A stretch of DNA of 64,000 bases from contig JAVBMN010000043.1 in the NCBI GenBank assembly GCA_031552405.1, forward strand, positions 9,129 to 73,128. Direction: 5' to 3'. A program made the position numbers and the translations under genes. Positions 26,502-36,600 of the stretch are shown here, piece after piece (within the stretch, counting starts at the first letter, position 1; each line of letters starts with the position of its first letter). The notes below the pieces were generated by a model, which saw nothing but the letters and a program-made list of their open reading frames with translations, was not told the DNA's origin and did not search any database. The stretch comes from UBA1794 sp031552405. Its GTDB lineage: Bacteria; Bacteroidota; Bacteroidia; Bacteroidales; Bacteroidaceae.

Positions 26502-28955
26502 ATGAAAAGAGCGAAATCTATCCTTCTTGCGCTTTGTTGTGCCGCATTCCCATTGTGTGGGCAGGCACAGGACTATAAGGTGGCGGTGCCTTCACCCAAT
26601 ACCCGGAGACAAGATATTGTATTCGAGATGGGGACCCCTGTCAACCCTTCCGGTTCCGTGATAAACATAACCTCTACCGGTATGGTGCGCGACGGGAAAC
26701 CGGTGCTACCCGTCATGGGTGAGTTCCATTATAGTCGATTCCCGAGTAGCGAATGGCGGCGAGAACTGCTCAAGATGAAAGCCGGAGGTATCAATATTGT
26801 GGCCAGTTACATCTTCTGGATTCACCACGAAGAGGAAGAGGGTGTGTATTGCTGGGACGGACAGCGCAACCTGCGTAAGTTTGTGGAAACCTGCGAAGAG
26901 GTGGGCCTGCCCATCGTGTTACGTGTAGGCCCGTGGTGCCACGGAGAGGTGCGCAACGGTGGCCTGCCCCAGTGGCTTGTGCAGAGCGGCATCCGCCTGC
27001 GCGAGAGTAATCCCGACTATCTGGCCAAGTTGCAAACCTGGTATGCCCAGATCTTCCAACAGGTAAAAGGCCTGATATGGAAAAACGGAGGTCCTGTAGT
27101 TGGTGTGCAGATAGAGAACGAGTTTCGTGGGCGTGGAGAGCATCTGATGACACTGAAAGATATGTTGCAGGAAATCGGTTTTGACGTACCTTTATATACG
27201 CGGACAGGATGGCCCAAGCTGAATACTCCGGTTACTTTTGGTGATATTATCCCCCTGTATGGCGACTATGCCGACGGCTTTTGGGATCGCACCCTTGATG
27301 AGATGCCGGGCGACTACGGGAAAAGCTACATCTTCCGCTCCTTCCGCAACTCCACTATGATAGCTACTGAGCAACTTCCCAAACAATCTGATACCGACAA
27401 TCCTGATGACATGGGATATCCCTATTTTACCTGCGAACTGGGTGGTGGTATGACGCCCAGTTACCACCGTCGTATCAATATAGCCCCGATGGATGTGTAT
27501 TCCATGGCTCTGGTGCGTGTCGGATCGGGCAGTAACCTGCCGGGATATTATATGTATCATGGCGGTACTAATCCTGAGGGAAAGCTCTCAACTCTGAATG
27601 AACAACAGGCAAGCGACTTTACCTATCATAATGACCTTCCCGTGAAGTCGTATGACTTTCAGGCTCCTTTGGGCCAGTTTGGGCAGATAAATCCACAATA
27701 TCACCAATTGCGCCGCCTGCATCTCTTCCTGCATGATTTTGGTGGTGAGCTGGCTGTGATGCCTCCCGTTTTCCCGGAGACTATGCAAACCGACTTCCGC
27801 GGAGACTCTCTTTTGCGTTGGGCCGTGCGCAGTGACGGGGTCAGCGGTTATGTGTTTATCAATAACTATCACCGCCTGAAAACCCTTTCTCCCAAAGACG
27901 GAGTGCAGTTTACCCTCAGCCTCCCCGCCGGGCAACTGACTTTTCCTGAAGCCCCGCTTACCATACCTTCCGGTGCTTCCTTCTTACTGCCCTTCAATAT
28001 GCGCCTTGGCAAGACTACCCTTGTATATGCCACTGCCCAACCTATGGCGAGGCTTACGGAGGGTGATCGGCAAACAGTTGTTTTTGTACGCAGCGAGGGA
28101 GTGCCTGCCGAGTTTGTCTTTGATGGGACCGGGATAGAAGTGCTTTCTTCCAAAGGGAAGTACAAAACCCGGAACGGGCAACTCTGTTTTACCAATCTTA
28201 AACCAGGGACAGACCCCGCCATTCGTCTGCGTTCTGCCTCCGGCGGATTACTTACGGTGATCTTGCTCGATGAAGCTTCTTCACTTGCCTGCTGGAAAGG
28301 GGAGTTGGCAGGTAAAGAACGACTTTTCCTTACTTCGGCCGGTCTGACCTGTCATGGTCGTACGCTGGAACTGGATGAAGATACCCACAATAAAGTATCT
28401 GTATCCATCTATCCTGCTCCCGAAATAATTCAGTATAAGAACCAGCTTGTGGAAGGAAAAAGCAATGGCCTCTTTACCCGTTACGATCTCAAACTGCCTG
28501 CATGGAAACCTGTAAAAGTGGCTCTTCGCCCTGTAAAAACTGCCGACCTTCCCCTGCGCGTCATCCAAAACGGAAAAGCTAACGTGGCTGAAATGCCTAA
28601 AGATGCTGATTTTGATCGTGCTGCCGTATGGAATGTGGTGTTGCCGCAGGATATTGACCCCACCCGGAATGTGACCCTTCGCTTCCCGTATATAGGCGAT
28701 GTGGCTCGTATCTATTCTGGTGATAAGCTGTTGACCGACAACTTCTACAACGGTAAACCCCTCGATCTGAATTTGAATCATTTCGCTTCGGCTCCCTTGT
28801 CAGAGTCGGGCTTGCAGATAAAGATTCTTCCTTTACAAAAAGAGGCCCCGATCTATCTTCCCCAGCCGGCCAAAGCTAAGTGTCCCGCTTCAGGATATAC
28901 CCTCCCGAAGGTGGAAGTAATGGAACGACAGTATGTAGTGCTGGAAGCTAAATAG
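26502..28955 (+). CDS. Glycoside hydrolase family 35 beta-galactosidase
   Basis: An 817-residue secreted enzyme with a signal peptide (ILLALCCAAFPLCGQAQ). The catalytic TIM barrel spans about 55-400: GEFHYSRFPSSEW, RVGPWCHGEVRNGG, the acid/base Glu207 in VGVQIENEF, and the nucleophile Glu312 in YFTCELGGGM. Beta-sandwich domains follow to the end. GH35 enzymes release terminal beta-galactose from plant or mucin glycans. There is no SusC/SusD pair beside it, so it is a stand-alone enzyme rather than part of a full PUL. The AraC-type regulator upstream may control it. Confidence 0.93.
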   Translation: MKRAKSILLALCCAAFPLCGQAQDYKVAVPSPNTRRQDIVFEMGTPVNPSGSVINITSTGMVRDGKPVLPVMGEFHYSRFPSSEWRRELLKMKAGGINIVASYIFWIHHEEEEGVYCWDGQRNLRKFVETCEEVGLPIVLRVGPWCHGEVRNGGLPQWLVQSGIRLRESNPDYLAKLQTWYAQIFQQVKGLIWKNGGPVVGVQIENEFRGRGEHLMTLKDMLQEIGFDVPLYTRTGWPKLNTPVTFGDIIPLYGDYADGFWDRTLDEMPGDYGKSYIFRSFRNSTMIATEQLPKQSDTDNPDDMGYPYFTCELGGGMTPSYHRRINIAPMDVYSMALVRVGSGSNLPGYYMYHGGTNPEGKLSTLNEQQASDFTYHNDLPVKSYDFQAPLGQFGQINPQYHQLRRLHLFLHDFGGELAVMPPVFPETMQTDFRGDSLLRWAVRSDGVSGYVFINNYHRLKTLSPKDGVQFTLSLPAGQLTFPEAPLTIPSGASFLLPFNMRLGKTTLVYATAQPMARLTEGDRQTVVFVRSEGVPAEFVFDGTGIEVLSSKGKYKTRNGQLCFTNLKPGTDPAIRLRSASGGLLTVILLDEASSLACWKGELAGKERLFLTSAGLTCHGRTLELDEDTHNKVSVSIYPAPEIIQYKNQLVEGKSNGLFTRYDLKLPAWKPVKVALRPVKTADLPLRVIQNGKANVAEMPKDADFDRAAVWNVVLPQDIDPTRNVTLRFPYIGDVARIYSGDKLLTDNFYNGKPLDLNLNHFASAPLSESGLQIKILPLQKEAPIYLPQPAKAKCPASGYTLPKVEVMERQYVVLEAK

Positions 28956-28967
28956 ATTTCTTATTGC

Positions 28968-29013
28968 GGAAATGACCGTTTCTCACCCGGAATGTGTGAA
29001 AAACGGTCATTCC
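28968..29013. terminator. Hairpin between converging genes
   Basis: GGAAATGACCGTTTCTCAC pairs with GTGTGAAAAACGGTCATTCC with few mismatches. It lies between the GH35 stop and the stop of the converging CMD gene and can serve both. No long T-run follows. Confidence 0.65.
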
Positions 29014-29041
29014 TGCATAACTGGTACTAATCATGGGGCGT

Positions 29042-29386
29042 TTATAGTGTGCGATTGAGAGCCTCTCCGGAAACGCAGTTGTCATAGGCCCTTAAGGCTG
29101 CCTCCAGGCAACTGGCAATGCCCTTTATCCCACAAACCGTGGTGGTCATCACAATAGCCTCCTTTAGCTCTTCCCGTGTAGCCCCTGCTTTCTTTGCCAT
29201 GGGTACATGCGCTGTCACTGCGCTGGTTTCCCCTTGCGATGCACGTATCGAGATATAAATCAATTGTTTCACTTTTGGCTCCAGCGCCGGCATCTTGCTC
29301 ACCGCCTGTATCAATCCGCCAAACGATTCCGCCACTTCTGGCGCTTCACTATGAAATAGCTCCATTAAACTCTGTCCTTCTGACAT
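29042..29386 (-). CDS. Carboxymuconolactone decarboxylase (CMD)-family protein
   Basis: A 114-residue helical protein of the CMD/AhpD-like family: LMELFHSEAPEVAESFGGL, then LEPKVKQLIYISIRASQGET, then AHVPMAKKAGATREELKEAI. AhpD-type members carry a CxxC peroxidase motif before the His; here the position reads TSAVTAH without cysteines, so disulfide chemistry is not expected. The ATG at 29386 (MSEGQSLM) is chosen over one at 29443 because family homology starts there. Confidence 0.8.
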   Translation of the reverse strand: MSEGQSLMELFHSEAPEVAESFGGLIQAVSKMPALEPKVKQLIYISIRASQGETSAVTAHVPMAKKAGATREELKEAIVMTTTVCGIKGIASCLEAALRAYDNCVSGEALNRTL

Positions 29387-29536
29387 AATTATTCTTTTGT
29401 TTATTGTTAGGAACGGGAAAAGTGAGAAAATGTTATATTTCACTTATTCGTAATAATGTTTTGGAGCGTAGAATACTTGGACAAGGTTTCGTTTATCTTT
29501 CTTCTAATAATCGAGTGACATATAACACAATCTAAG

Positions 29537-29866
29537 CTATTCCTCTTTTATGAGACGTATGAAAGCCTCAGGCAGATTCAATAAGTCAAGATTTTGTGCA
29601 TCTACTGGTACTGCTATGAGTATAGTTTGAGTAGGCGTAGCAGAGGAAGGGCATATCTCTATAGGTTTTAAATAGATTTCGTTAATGAAATCATAATTAA
29701 GAACCAGAGAAATTCGCACCAAACGTTCCACATCAATGCTCTTACGTTTGAATATGTCATATACGGTAGTTCGATCACAATAAATCATAGCTGCAAAATC
29801 TTTGATAGTGAGTTCACTTTCCTCAAACTTCTTCTTGATAATGGAGCCAATATGTATTTCCTTCAT
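29537..29866 (-). CDS. Small HTH (XRE-type) regulator, copy 1
   Basis: A 109-residue protein with an N-terminal HTH (about 10-60: LTIKDFAAMIYCDRTTVYDI, FKRKSIDVERLVRIS) and a C-terminal part of unknown fold. It is a clear paralog of the protein at 47911-48237, sharing GS-IK-KF-ES-LTI, DRTT-YDIFKRKSIDVE and RIS--LNY-FI-E-YLK. The two genes bracket the giant surface-protein locus. Small regulators of this kind often stand next to surface-protein operons in Bacteroides. Confidence 0.8.
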   Translation of the reverse strand: MKEIHIGSIIKKKFEESELTIKDFAAMIYCDRTTVYDIFKRKSIDVERLVRISLVLNYDFINEIYLKPIEICPSSATPTQTILIAVPVDAQNLDLLNLPEAFIRLIKEE

Positions 29867-30471
29867 AAAGCCTGTACGTTAATGATGTTGTATATTGTAA
29901 AATAGTGGGAAGTCAATTCTGTAAGCCATAATTACTTGTTCTTGGTACAAATAGATTATATGATTGTTTACTACCCTGACTGAAGTATGGATTGCTTTTT
30001 TGCATTGTTTCTTTGATAATAAAAGGAGTGGGTCTAATTTTAGAAAAAGAGAATAGCAATATGGCATGACACGGATGTCATATTGTTGAATTCTAATTAT
30101 TAGGAACTCCTCATGTTAGTTAAGATGTTAAGTGATACTATACTGTGTCATATCTCTGTCTATATAGATCCTTTTCTAGCCGCTTATCTATCATCACAAA
30201 GATAAAATTCAGGATTCTTCCGATGGATCTATTTGTGTTGGTTTTTCTGACAGCTCAGTGGGAAAACTAAACGGTTTTATTGTTGTGTTTTTATTAAATC
30301 AGAATGAGTTCGGAATGTGCCAATTCTCTGATTTGGTTTTTGGAGTATTTGTCATGCAACTGTAAATAGGCTTCCCTCCGATTCGTTAGAACGAATCGGA
30401 GGGAAGGAGAGGCTCATAGGTTTGTTCATCAGCACTTTGAGGATACAGCGCTGTGCCTGGAGAAAATACGA
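29867..30471. other. Gene-free stretch upstream of regulator copy 1
   Basis: No convincing gene in 605 bases. On the minus strand a -7 box TATCTTTG lies at 30197-30204, which would give the regulator a leader of about 320 bases. An inverted repeat CAATATG/CATATTG lies at 30057-30063 and 30079-30085. A strong hairpin at 30371-30406 ends the giant-protein operon. Confidence 0.5.
30371..30406 (-). terminator. Terminator-like hairpin after the giant operon
   Basis: A perfect 17-bp stem (CTTCCCTCCGATTCGTT with its complement, loop AG) 65 bases beyond the stop of the 60-residue gene. There is no T-run after it on the minus strand. Confidence 0.6.
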
Positions 30472-30654
30472 TTATTCATCTGCTGTATCCGAGATTATTC
30501 CATCTGCTTTCCTGAAAAACATGACTCTTCCACCTATGGATGGGTTATCCTGTCCTCCTTCAGAAAGTCCACCGTTTGAATCAACAATCATCATGCTTTC
30601 CGCCTCCAGTTCGATGGTTTCAATAGAAGGGGCTTGATACTTTATTCTTTTCAT
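30472..30654 (-). CDS. 60-residue conserved-type small protein, unknown function
   Basis: A 60-residue acidic protein (MKRIKYQAPSIETIELEAES at its start), 29 bases after the 3000-residue gene on the same strand. It has no membrane helix and no cysteine. Its pattern (Lys/Arg start, K-Y-x-x-P, a run of I/E residues, then a Gly/Ser/Asp-rich middle) resembles small uncharacterised proteins that I recall near surface-protein genes in Bacteroides and Prevotella; this could not be checked. The Gly/Ser tail and place in the operon suggest a peptide that works with, or is exported beside, the giant proteins. Confidence 0.6.
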   Translation of the reverse strand: MKRIKYQAPSIETIELEAESMMIVDSNGGLSEGGQDNPSIGGRVMFFRKADGIISDTADE

Positions 30655-30683
30655 ACAATTATTTTATTCGTTTGATAAATAAT

Positions 30684-33600
30684 TTATTGCACAACCACTT
30701 TTTGTTGGTTAATGAAATACACTCCGTCAGGAAGATCACTGATTACATTTTTTCCGGCATTGAGCTTCAGGTGGGATATAGCTACTCCCATTACGTCATA
30801 AATGGTGATCTCTTCCGGAGTTTCTGCAAAAATGATCAGCCCCTCTTCAGTAGATAAGAGTAGCAACATATCATTCTTCCCATTCTCTGAATCGGGTGAA
30901 TTCAAAGACGTGGGTGAACCACTGATGATTAGTGTGTTCGGATGGGATGCACTTATCGTCGGATCGCTGTTGATATAGGCGCGGAAAGGTAATAACTGGA
31001 AGGCATCTTGTTTCTGGAAACTTCCTCCAACCTCATTCAGCATCCACCCCTTTGTAGTGGCACCTGTATATATACCATTGAAAGAATAGTACGTACTGCT
31101 TGAGGATACTTCATCAGGAGTAGCAGGTACCATACAGTTTGCAGCACGGAACGTGATAGACTCTCCCTGTAAGCTGTTATTGATGCCAAACGCATCACCC
31201 GGGAAGGCTATAATATAAGGCGTATTGCTCTGCATTTGTCCGTCCTCCGTACCTTGGAAATACAGTATTCCATCATCAGAACCAATCAAAGCGCGTAGCC
31301 AGAAATGACCGTTCTGGTTTTGGGTAATAGGTCGGATCGTTCCACTTAAAGACGCATTGTAGCCAACCACGGTGAAGGGGAGTACTATTGTTTCCCAGCC
31401 TTTTGTTCCATCGGCCCATACCTCAGGAGTGCGTGTATAACTGATCTTATCAGCCGTAAATGTGGCCGGGCAGTAGAAATCACTGGCATTGGTAAGCACT
31501 ACCTCGGAGGCTGCTCCATTGTGAATCACATTCCGACCAGTAATCACGCTCTCATTGCCGGAGGTGTAAATGAGACAGTTCGGGTTCAATCCATCGGTAA
31601 GAAGCTGTATGCTTATATCCGGTGAGATTGTTACATCGGTAAGATCTATGGAAGTTACCTTATTCCCATCCAAACCCTCTGTTATCTGGGTATAGTTCAT
31701 CAAATCGACATCTCCGGTTACAGTAACGCTCTTATTTTCGTCACAGGTAACCTGAATAACATTAGAGGAGTGCAACAGTACGGGTTGCCCGAAAACTCCC
31801 AACACCTCTGGGCTGAAGTGAATGATATCCTGCATCTCGGTTACAAAACCATTTGTATGGTGCACCATCTTAAATAGCACTTCTTCACTTGGCAATTGTC
31901 CGTGTACAGTCAGGAACAGGTGCCCATCCACCAGCTGACTAATTCCGCGACACTCTCCGTTTACAAAGGCTGCAACGGTATATTCTGCAAGTGAATCCGG
32001 TTCCAGACCTGCTATCTGGGCAATTACCCCCATATTATCAGGATATTTACGCGTGTCGCAAGTCCAGGGTTCTGTGCCCTCTACCGAAATAAAGCGACCT
32101 GTTGGCTCAGGTATGTCAACCGCAGTAGCATTTAGCGGATAGCTGAACGACTTGGTTGATTGCGTCTTGTACAAATACCCTTGATCAGGATGCAGGGCAG
32201 TCAGCGTTCCTTTCCAGCTTGTCCCGTCGTATATTGAGAAGGCTGTTCTTCCCATCACTACGTCGCCCGTTTCGGCTGTAAGATTAGCCAGTGCATCTTG
32301 TACGTTCATGGCATTCTCCGGCAGATATCCCATCCAGTTCCATCCTTGTGTGAAGGTCTGGGTGAGATCGGCAATCCCTTTACCATACAAGGGTAGGTTG
32401 GCAGTTCCCTGCATCTGTAACTTGTACAGGGTACCGGTCTTCATTTCTGTAAGAGTACCAGTCCATCCATGTGCAGTGGTATAAGATAATTCACCCGCAT
32501 TTCCACGCATGGTGGGCAAGGAGCTTTGTATCGGTTCCAATAATATGGATGGTTGAGCCAGATTCTTGTCGTTTACCCTGACAGACATCCAGTTCCACCC
32601 CTCAGACAAGGCAATACTTTGGGATATCGAAGCTGTAAATTCTGCAGTGATGGTAGTATTCCCCTCTACCGTATGCTTCAGGTGAGTCGCTGTTTCTATC
32701 TTCTCACCGTTCACTATCCAGCCTGTAAAGTCATACCCCTCTGCAGGGCTTGCAGCCAGATTCAACTGATCATTATAGGAATAGGTTCCTGTTCCACCGC
32801 CAGAGATAGCGCCCATCTCTGTTTCGCAGCTAATGGTAACAGGGTACTTCTTCGGTGTGAAAACAGCTGTGATGTTTTGCTCGCCTGTCAGCAAAAGTTC
32901 ATAAGATGGTTCTAAAGACACCTCATTTCCTGCTATATTCCAGGATGTAAACTCGTATCCCTGTGTCGGAACCGCTTGCAAGGTAACGGGTTTCTGGTAG
33001 TCATATTCTCCGGGAGCCGGAGTTATGTTGCCTGCATCAGCGGGGGTTACATTCGTACTTAGTGCAACTTTACCGTCTTGCATCCAGTTGATCGGTTTCC
33101 CTGTCTTTCCTTTAAATCCTTCTGCGTCGGTAATATCGGCTGCCTGTACCACGAGTGTATAGTATCCGGCCGCAGAGGTATAGGGTTCCAGATTCAGGGT
33201 AAAGGTGCGGTTGTCGGTAGTAGCAGGTTGCATATTCTGCAAAGAAACAGTTTTTCCTTCTCTGGTTAATGTGATATCCTCTGCAGTGAAGGTGGCAGGA
33301 TCTATAGGCTTGTTAAAACATACAATGGCAGTCTTTACAGCCGGGGCAAGTCCCTCTGATGGTATGTTTCCATAGGATTCCACAGCCAGTACCACATCCG
33401 GAACCGGTTCAAATGTCAGCAGATAGCTCTGTGCGGAGGTACTCTCAAATGCATCTACAAAGTGAATACGTTTCTCGTATAACGGATCTTTTCCGTCGCG
33501 AAGGGTGCGATCCGTTTGCCACAGGTTGCGCTGACCTACCGCTTTTCCGCCTTCATTTCTCGTAATCGAGATCAACTTCCGACTACCGTAAGTGGGATCG

Positions 33601-36600
33601 GCAGCATTGGCATAGTTCCAGCCTTCTGAGGTAGGGGTTACAGTCAGAATGTATTTGTTTGTACCGGCGGGGATGAAGGTCATAGAACGAGTCACTGCCA
33701 CCTCTTCCACAGTTCCGTCAGAGAGATATAACTGATCGGGCAGATCTTCCGCATCCGCAATCTCATTCACCAAGAAGCCTTTGAGAGAATTGCCGTTTTC
33801 CTGTGGTACGTCTATACTGCGTATCATTTCTTTTATGGTGGCTGTATCTATCAGGCTCAGATTCTCGTTGCCATAGCTGGTCAGATGATTCACTGTTACG
33901 TCATAACTGGTGAAGTGCCCCAGCAGGTCACTGGTAAACCACCATTGGGCGTACGCATTGCTGTGGGCGGGGATGGTGCCGAAGTTAGTTTCATCTTCAC
34001 TCATAACCAAGGTCTTCTCTTCTCCATTCAGGGCGGAGGATACGATGCGGAAATCATTCTTCAGTCCCTTTTCGTTGACAATAATTTCCGGCTGTCGGGT
34101 AATCAAATGTAAGTTCGTAGCATCTCCATATCCCTTATTGGTAATGAGAAGAGCAAATTCAGCTTCTTCTTTGGGCTCCACTTCTTCCGTCAGAGGATCA
34201 TCACCTAATACATCCCGCTGCATAAAGTAGGTCAACTCCAGATCCGGTGAAGGCTTCACGGTCATAGTTGCAGGATAGAGGTCGCGTGTAACTTTCAGCC
34301 CTGTAAAAGGATCAATATAGGACAAACTGCCTCCAAACTGGTATTGTTTAGCTTCGGTGGGTGCCGCATGTTTAGTCGGGATGAACTCTACAATAGCCAC
34401 TCCGGTGGAATTAGGGGCAAGGCTCCACTCTCCCTTTGGTTCTCCAGCAAATGTGTTCAGATTATCCTTTATGTTTATCTGGAATTCACGGGAAGTTGCT
34501 TCGTTACCAAGAGAGTCTTTCACAGTGAGGTTCAGCTTCACGTTTTGCATCGCGGTAGTTTCATTGCCGTTAAATACAGTCAATGTGCCCTCAAATGCTT
34601 GCCGGGTCATGGTCATCTCTTGTGAGAACTGAAGAGAAATAGAGGCACAAACGGAAGATGAACTGCTATTATCCAGCTTCTTACTGGCCAGTTCCCATTC
34701 TTTCTGCAGCATTTCAGGGACACTGCTATAGTTCAAACTTTCGGCATAGCGGATGCTTTCAGCAATTATGTTCTTATACTTATTAATTGAGTCAAGATCA
34801 ATAATGTTTGATGCATCATAACTTTCTCCCAAGTCCTTCTTAATCGTATTATTGATACGCTCAATAAGTGTTGTCAACGCTTCCTCTGATACACTTTCTG
34901 GTTTCTGAGTGTATAGTTCCGGGGTAATAATAATTGTACCATTACCGTCTTGGTGGTTGCCAATATAGGTGTTGATTCGACTCTTTTCTTCTGGGCTCGC
35001 CTGACTCCAATGTCCTCCTCCATAAATAGCCTCTTGCAACATGGAATTAGCGTGAATATAGTAATATGTGTGAGCTGTAACCTCTTCAATCATCAAGAAT
35101 TGAGGTGTAGCAGGCTCCAGACAGGTAAAGCCCATCAGACAACTGGCAAGACCAAATGGACATCCGATTATGGGAATACAGGAAATAATATTAAGCCCAC
35201 AGTTGATCCGATCTCTGGCAGAGCCAGTATTGTTGATGAAACATCCGTCCAATACTCCTGGTATACAAAGAATAGGAGAGAAAACAGGAGGAAGCAAGCA
35301 GCTTAATACTGATGGTACGCATAGAGCCAGACTCTTTAAGTATCTTATTTCACAATAACAATCGTCAATCACAATCGTAGGAACACCGCCTCCGCCACCA
35401 AAGCCGGTAATGTGCCCACCACCGCTACCACCACCTCTGACAGGAGAAACAGGAGGCGTTTTTTCCGGTGTACTGGGATCGGAAATTATTCGGGGTAGTT
35501 CCGGACAATCTCCAATTAGGTAATACCGCCAGACTACTCCTTCTGATCTTTTCGGACCACACCACCAAAACCAACTGGTTTTTATTGCAACAACTGTACA
35601 TGCTTTTATTAGATTAGGATTCGAAATTGGGCCGCCTGTACCAGGATCAGGGTTGCCTGTGCCAGAACCTGTACCAGAACCTGGATCAGAACCGCCGCTA
35701 TTATCCGACAATATGCGCATTCTTACCGGAATAACTGCACTTTGTTGGGGGGCTAAATTACGAATAGGGTTCTCGGATAAGATCGTAAATTCAACACCTT
35801 CAACTTCTGGTATTGCAATAGTCACATCCTGAGCAGTAATCAATCCTTTATTAATCACATAAATATTGAATACATGATTTTTGAGTGGCAGCTCATCAGG
35901 GTAAATTGCTTCCACTACTGGTACTGGTACGTTGGTTTCATACGTAACCTTGGTAATGATCTCATACTTGTCTTCAACTGTGCTTTCTTTTACTTCATAA
36001 CTGACTCCAATACCTCTTATGTTAATATTCACAGTTACTTTTGTGTCTCTCGCAGGATTCACCAAGATTTTACCAGAAAACGACTCATGTCTGTCGGCAG
36101 TTACAGAGATCTCATAATATCCTTCCGGAATATCCTTAAGGGTGAACAAACCATTTTGATCAGTCACGCCTTGTGCTATTACTGTTTTATGAAGATCTGG
36201 GCGCGTGATTGTAACTTGGGCACCGGATAGGTGAGGGGCTTCAACAGTTTCATATGTGTATTCATCACATACGTCTACAATCAATGTCCCTGTGGTTTCT
36301 GATACCGGTTCTATAATAAATTGCAAAGGAACAGCCGTTCCATTTTTGCAGTTGATTCCTATTGTTCCTGGTACAGGTATATTCAAAGGAACATCTGCAG
36401 TTGGAGCAAAACGAAGTAGAACCACTGTGGAGTCATTACTTTGTAAGGAGGGCATATTCAAAGGAGTTACTGCGGTAACCCATGGAATCTGCGATGGTAA
36501 ACTGAGACTGATTTCTCCGGTTTCTCCTTTTCCGGTATTGTATAGAACTAATTGATAATCCCTTACGCTACCTTTTGTCACCGTAGTATTGATGGAGTGA

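Noticed and set aside
26502..28955. Polysaccharide utilisation locus around the GH35 gene
   Set aside because: There is no SusC/SusD pair or further glycan enzyme in the neighbourhood.
29879..30067. 62-residue open frame upstream of regulator copy 1
   Set aside because: No ribosome site, no recognisable pattern, and it occupies the likely leader of the regulator.
29867..30471. Invertible (phase-variable) promoter
   Set aside because: The inverted repeats found are too short and close together to frame an invertible promoter, and no recombinase gene is in the window.
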